Shown here: piece by piece, positions 61,522 through 64,000 of the stretch | Layout of the letters: each line of letters opens with the position of its first letter | How positions within the stretch are numbered: the first letter of the stretch is position 1 | Source of the DNA: UBA3076 sp964646435 | Lineage (GTDB): Bacteria > Desulfobacterota > Dissulfuribacteria > Dissulfuribacterales > UBA3076 | NCBI GenBank assembly: GCA_964646435.1 | Contig: CAZYEJ010000006.1 | Coordinates: forward strand, 3,793 to 67,792 | Reading direction: 5' to 3' | Length of the DNA stretch: 64,000 nt | Notes under the pieces: generated by a model | The model's input: only the letters and a program-made list of their open reading frames with translations | The model's database searches: none | What the model was told of the DNA's origin: nothing | Position numbers and translations under genes: made by a program

Positions 61522-63903
61522 ATGAGTAAAAATATACACATAAAAGAGAATACCAAGCACAGTACAATTCGTGAGCTTCCGGTATTGCCCGGTAAAGAGC
61601 TTGTGCTCTTTCCCCACATGGTTGTTTCTTGGGTAGTGGAACAGCCAAATTTCGTAAAGCTGGTTGATGACGCCCTTGCAGCAGACAGGACCGTAGTGGT
61701 AATGAGCGAAAAAAAGGGGGATGGCAAGTCTCTTGGTTTCCACAATATAGGTACTGTGGGCCTGATACTCAGGATGGCCAAGAATGAGGAGGGCCATGCA
61801 AGGCTGATAGTGCAAGGGGTCACCAGGGTGCGGCTTCTGGAGATTACAGAAAAGGAACCTTATATAAAGGCAAAGGTGGAGCCGGTACAGCACATAGATA
61901 GCCATGATCTTAAGATCCAGGCCCTTGCAGTAAATGTCAGGCAGATTTTTTCCAAGGTGTTGGATCTGTCTCCCAATCTCCCCCGAGAGCTCGGTGCGAT
62001 GATAATGGGTGTGGAAGATTCAGGTACCTTGGCAGACGTAGTGATCAGCCACCTCAATATTTCAACTGATGATAAGCAGACTGTATTGGAAGCCTTGGAT
62101 GTCAAGGAACGGCTGCAGGCAGCCCTTCGTATTCTGACCGGTCAGTTTGAAATTCTCGAACTTGGACACAAGATCCAGTCGCAGGTCAAGGGACAGGTGG
62201 ATAAGACCCAGAAGGAATTCCTCCTGCGAGAACAGCTTAAGGCCATAAAGAAGGAGCTTGGAGAAGGGGAAGAGAAGCCGGATGAGATCGAGGAACTGAG
62301 GGAGAAGCTGGAGGCCAAGGGCCTGCCGGAAGAAGCCATGAAAGAGGCCACCCGTGAGCTTGACCGCCTTTCCAAGATGCATCCCTTTGCCCCTGAGTAT
62401 ACGGTAGCCCGGACCTATATTGACTGGCTGCTTGAGTTGCCATGGAATGAGCTTACAGAGGATCATCTGGACCTGGATCAGGCGGAACGCATCCTTAATG
62501 AAGATCACTACGACCTGGAAAAGGTAAAGAATCGTATCATAGAGTACATGGCAGTACGAAAGCTTAAACCCGATGCCAAGGGAACCATTCTGTGTTTTTA
62601 TGGTCCTCCCGGCACAGGCAAGACTTCTCTTGGAAAATCAATAGCCCGTTCCATGGGACGCAAGTTTCTGAGAATAGCATTGGGTGGCATGAGGGACGAG
62701 GCGGAAGTTCGCGGACATCGCCGCACATATGTAGGGGCTATGCCGGGGCGTATTGTCCAGGGCATCAGAAAGGTGGGGGTCAAAAACCCCGTGCTGATGC
62801 TGGATGAGATTGACAAAATAGGGATGGACTTCAGGGGAGACCCGGCTTCGGCCCTTTTGGAGGTATTGGACCCGGAACAGAATATTACGTTTACCGACCA
62901 TTATCTGGGAGTAGAGTTTGACCTCTCAAAGGTGATTTTTATTGCTACTGCCAATGTTTTGGATACTATACCAAGTCCCCTGCTGGACAGATTGGAGGTG
63001 TTGGAGCTCTCAGGCTATACCCTTGAGGAAAAGCTTGAGATCGCACGGAGATACTTGATCCCAAGGCAGATTGAGGCCCATGGTTTGACCAGGCGTAATC
63101 TCAGCTTTAATAAAATGGCCTTGTCCAGAACCATCAGTGCCTACACACGGGAGGCAGGAGTCCGGAATCTCGAAAGGAAAATAGCCGCTGTATGCCGGAG
63201 AGTAGCCAAGCAAGTGGCCAAAGGTCGGACTGATAAGGTCAAGATACGGATAAAAGGCCTGCAAGAGTACTTGGGGCAACCCAGGTTCATGGCCGAGGTA
63301 GCGGAAAGGACCAGGGTCCCGGGTGTAGCTACAGGACTGGCATGGACTCCATCAGGAGGTGAAATCCTGTTTATTGAGGCTGGCAAGATGAGTGGCTCAG
63401 GAAAGATATTACTTACAGGAAAGCTGGGTGATGTGATGAAGGAATCCGCCCAGACCGCCCTGAGTTTTGTCCGTTCCAAGGCATCAGATCTGGATATCCC
63501 GGACGACGCGTTCAAAGATAAGGATATCCATGTCCATGTACCCTCAGGGGCCATACCCAAAGACGGCCCCTCTGCCGGAGTGGCTATATGTATGGCACTT
63601 ATATCCCTGTTTACTGATCGGTCTATCAGGCCTGACATAGCCATGACTGGTGAAATTACTTTGAGGGGACTTGTCCTTCCAGTGGGCGGGATTAAAGAAA
63701 AGGTGCTGGGTGCCCACAGAGCCGGGATAAAAGAGATTATTCTGCCCAAGCGCAATGCCGGGGATCTTAATGAAATACCTTCCCTGGTCAGGGAAACCAT
63801 GAAATTTCACTTAATATCCAGAGCGGATGAAGCAGTAAGTGTGCTGTTCAAGTCTAAGGCACGAAAAAAACGTCAGGTTGACACCTCAAGACGAATTAAG
63901 TAA
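61522..63903 (+). CDS. lon: ATP-dependent Lon protease
   Basis: Lon degrades misfolded and short-lived regulatory proteins. The 793-residue protein has an N-terminal substrate domain (about 1-210), a coiled coil, an AAA+ module with Walker A GPPGTGKT (361-368) and Walker B VLMLDEIDK, and the peptidase domain. The catalytic dyad is Ser684 (KDGPSAGV) and Lys727 (GIKEKVLG), spaced as in E. coli Lon. ATG 61522 is chosen over TTG 61516. A MITE copy begins 38 bp after the stop. Confidence 0.97.
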   Translation: MSKNIHIKENTKHSTIRELPVLPGKELVLFPHMVVSWVVEQPNFVKLVDDALAADRTVVVMSEKKGDGKSLGFHNIGTVGLILRMAKNEEGHARLIVQGVTRVRLLEITEKEPYIKAKVEPVQHIDSHDLKIQALAVNVRQIFSKVLDLSPNLPRELGAMIMGVEDSGTLADVVISHLNISTDDKQTVLEALDVKERLQAALRILTGQFEILELGHKIQSQVKGQVDKTQKEFLLREQLKAIKKELGEGEEKPDEIEELREKLEAKGLPEEAMKEATRELDRLSKMHPFAPEYTVARTYIDWLLELPWNELTEDHLDLDQAERILNEDHYDLEKVKNRIIEYMAVRKLKPDAKGTILCFYGPPGTGKTSLGKSIARSMGRKFLRIALGGMRDEAEVRGHRRTYVGAMPGRIVQGIRKVGVKNPVLMLDEIDKIGMDFRGDPASALLEVLDPEQNITFTDHYLGVEFDLSKVIFIATANVLDTIPSPLLDRLEVLELSGYTLEEKLEIARRYLIPRQIEAHGLTRRNLSFNKMALSRTISAYTREAGVRNLERKIAAVCRRVAKQVAKGRTDKVKIRIKGLQEYLGQPRFMAEVAERTRVPGVATGLAWTPSGGEILFIEAGKMSGSGKILLTGKLGDVMKESAQTALSFVRSKASDLDIPDDAFKDKDIHVHVPSGAIPKDGPSAGVAICMALISLFTDRSIRPDIAMTGEITLRGLVLPVGGIKEKVLGAHRAGIKEIILPKRNAGDLNEIPSLVRETMKFHLISRADEAVSVLFKSKARKKRQVDTSRRIK

Positions 63904-63941
63904 ATTCTTCTAATTTTACTGATTATTTACCGTGAAAATAG

Positions 63942-64000
63942 GTATCTTCTCAATAAGTTGGGGTAGATTACATTTTGCGACTATTCACTGGATTCCTGCT
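63942..64000. mobile_element. MITE family 1, copy 3 (cut by the window end)
   Basis: GTATCTTCTCAATAAGTTGG, then TAGATTACATTTTGCGACTAT and CTGGATTCCTGCT, matches the first 59 bp of the copy at 10668 with few differences. The right half lies outside the window. Confidence 0.8.

Overview
The window looks like the chromosome of an anaerobic Gram-negative bacterium of the Desulfobacterota (former Deltaproteobacteria) type. This rests on gene content, not on a search: a futalosine-pathway menaquinone enzyme (MqnA), an Aquifex-type single-chain aconitase, a DHH-CBS-nucleotidyltransferase fusion, a NIL-domain ferredoxin beside mnmA, a YeeE/YedE sulfur-compound transporter, LptD, and two lipid-asymmetry (Mla) loci. 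Nearly all of it is ordinary housekeeping DNA. The unusual material sits between the genes, as many small palindromic and heptamer-based repeats. No rRNA, tRNA or CRISPR was seen, and no complete insertion sequence.

Layout. 1-10317 is the translation/RNA-decay operon: nusA (3' part), infB, a DUF503 gene, rbfA, nrnA, truB, rpsO, pnp and an M16 peptidase. 10318-11091 has no large gene; it holds a promoter-to-terminator unit that looks like a small RNA, a 45-codon ORF with a strong Shine-Dalgarno, a MITE and a long palindrome. 11092-13343 carries dut, a metallo-beta-lactamase-fold protein and aat (-). 13582-17173 is hrcA-grpE-dnaK without dnaJ. 17320-18637 (-) has a phosphoesterase, an RRM protein and a cold-shock protein, with a second possible small RNA upstream. 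19225-26675 holds a YkgJ-type protein and a TetR-regulated RND efflux operon (adaptor, pump, outer-membrane channel) that ends in a truncated second adaptor gene. 26715 is mqnA.

27741-31206 is a first MCE/Mla transporter operon (permease with STAS domain, ATPase, MCE protein, auxiliary lipoprotein). 31207-32366 is rich in repeats and contains a broken four-helix-bundle (23S rRNA IVP-type) gene flanked by heptamer arrays. 32367-35862 has a HAD-like protein and two tRNA-modification genes (mtaB, mnmA), followed by the NIL ferredoxin. 36303-40278 (-) is a second, complete Mla locus (A, C, D, F, E). Its ATPase is fused to a degenerate GGDEF domain. 40397-48976 holds nucleotidase-like and HD phosphohydrolases, aroA, aconitase, a universal stress protein and the DHH-CBS-tRNA nucleotidyltransferase.

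49039-51422 is an M50 peptidase, trpS and scpA. 51574-56505 (-) is YedE, LptD, a PHP-domain protein and a CarS-like membrane enzyme. 56518-60695 (-) is rsmG, dnaB, rplI, a DUF2232 protein, rpsR and rpsF, transcribed from a recognisable promoter. 60933-63903 is hsp20 and lon, and the window ends inside another MITE copy.

The main point of interest is repeat biology. At least a dozen intergenic sites carry 7-bp-periodic arrays of different sequence (TTGAATG, CATCGAA, GAAATTT, GGTCAAA and others), often as facing inverted pairs. Two of these loci are deletion scars of the same four-helix-bundle gene. Two MITE families with GTAA-type ends are also present, one with 8-bp target duplications. Several real genes end or begin inside these repeats.
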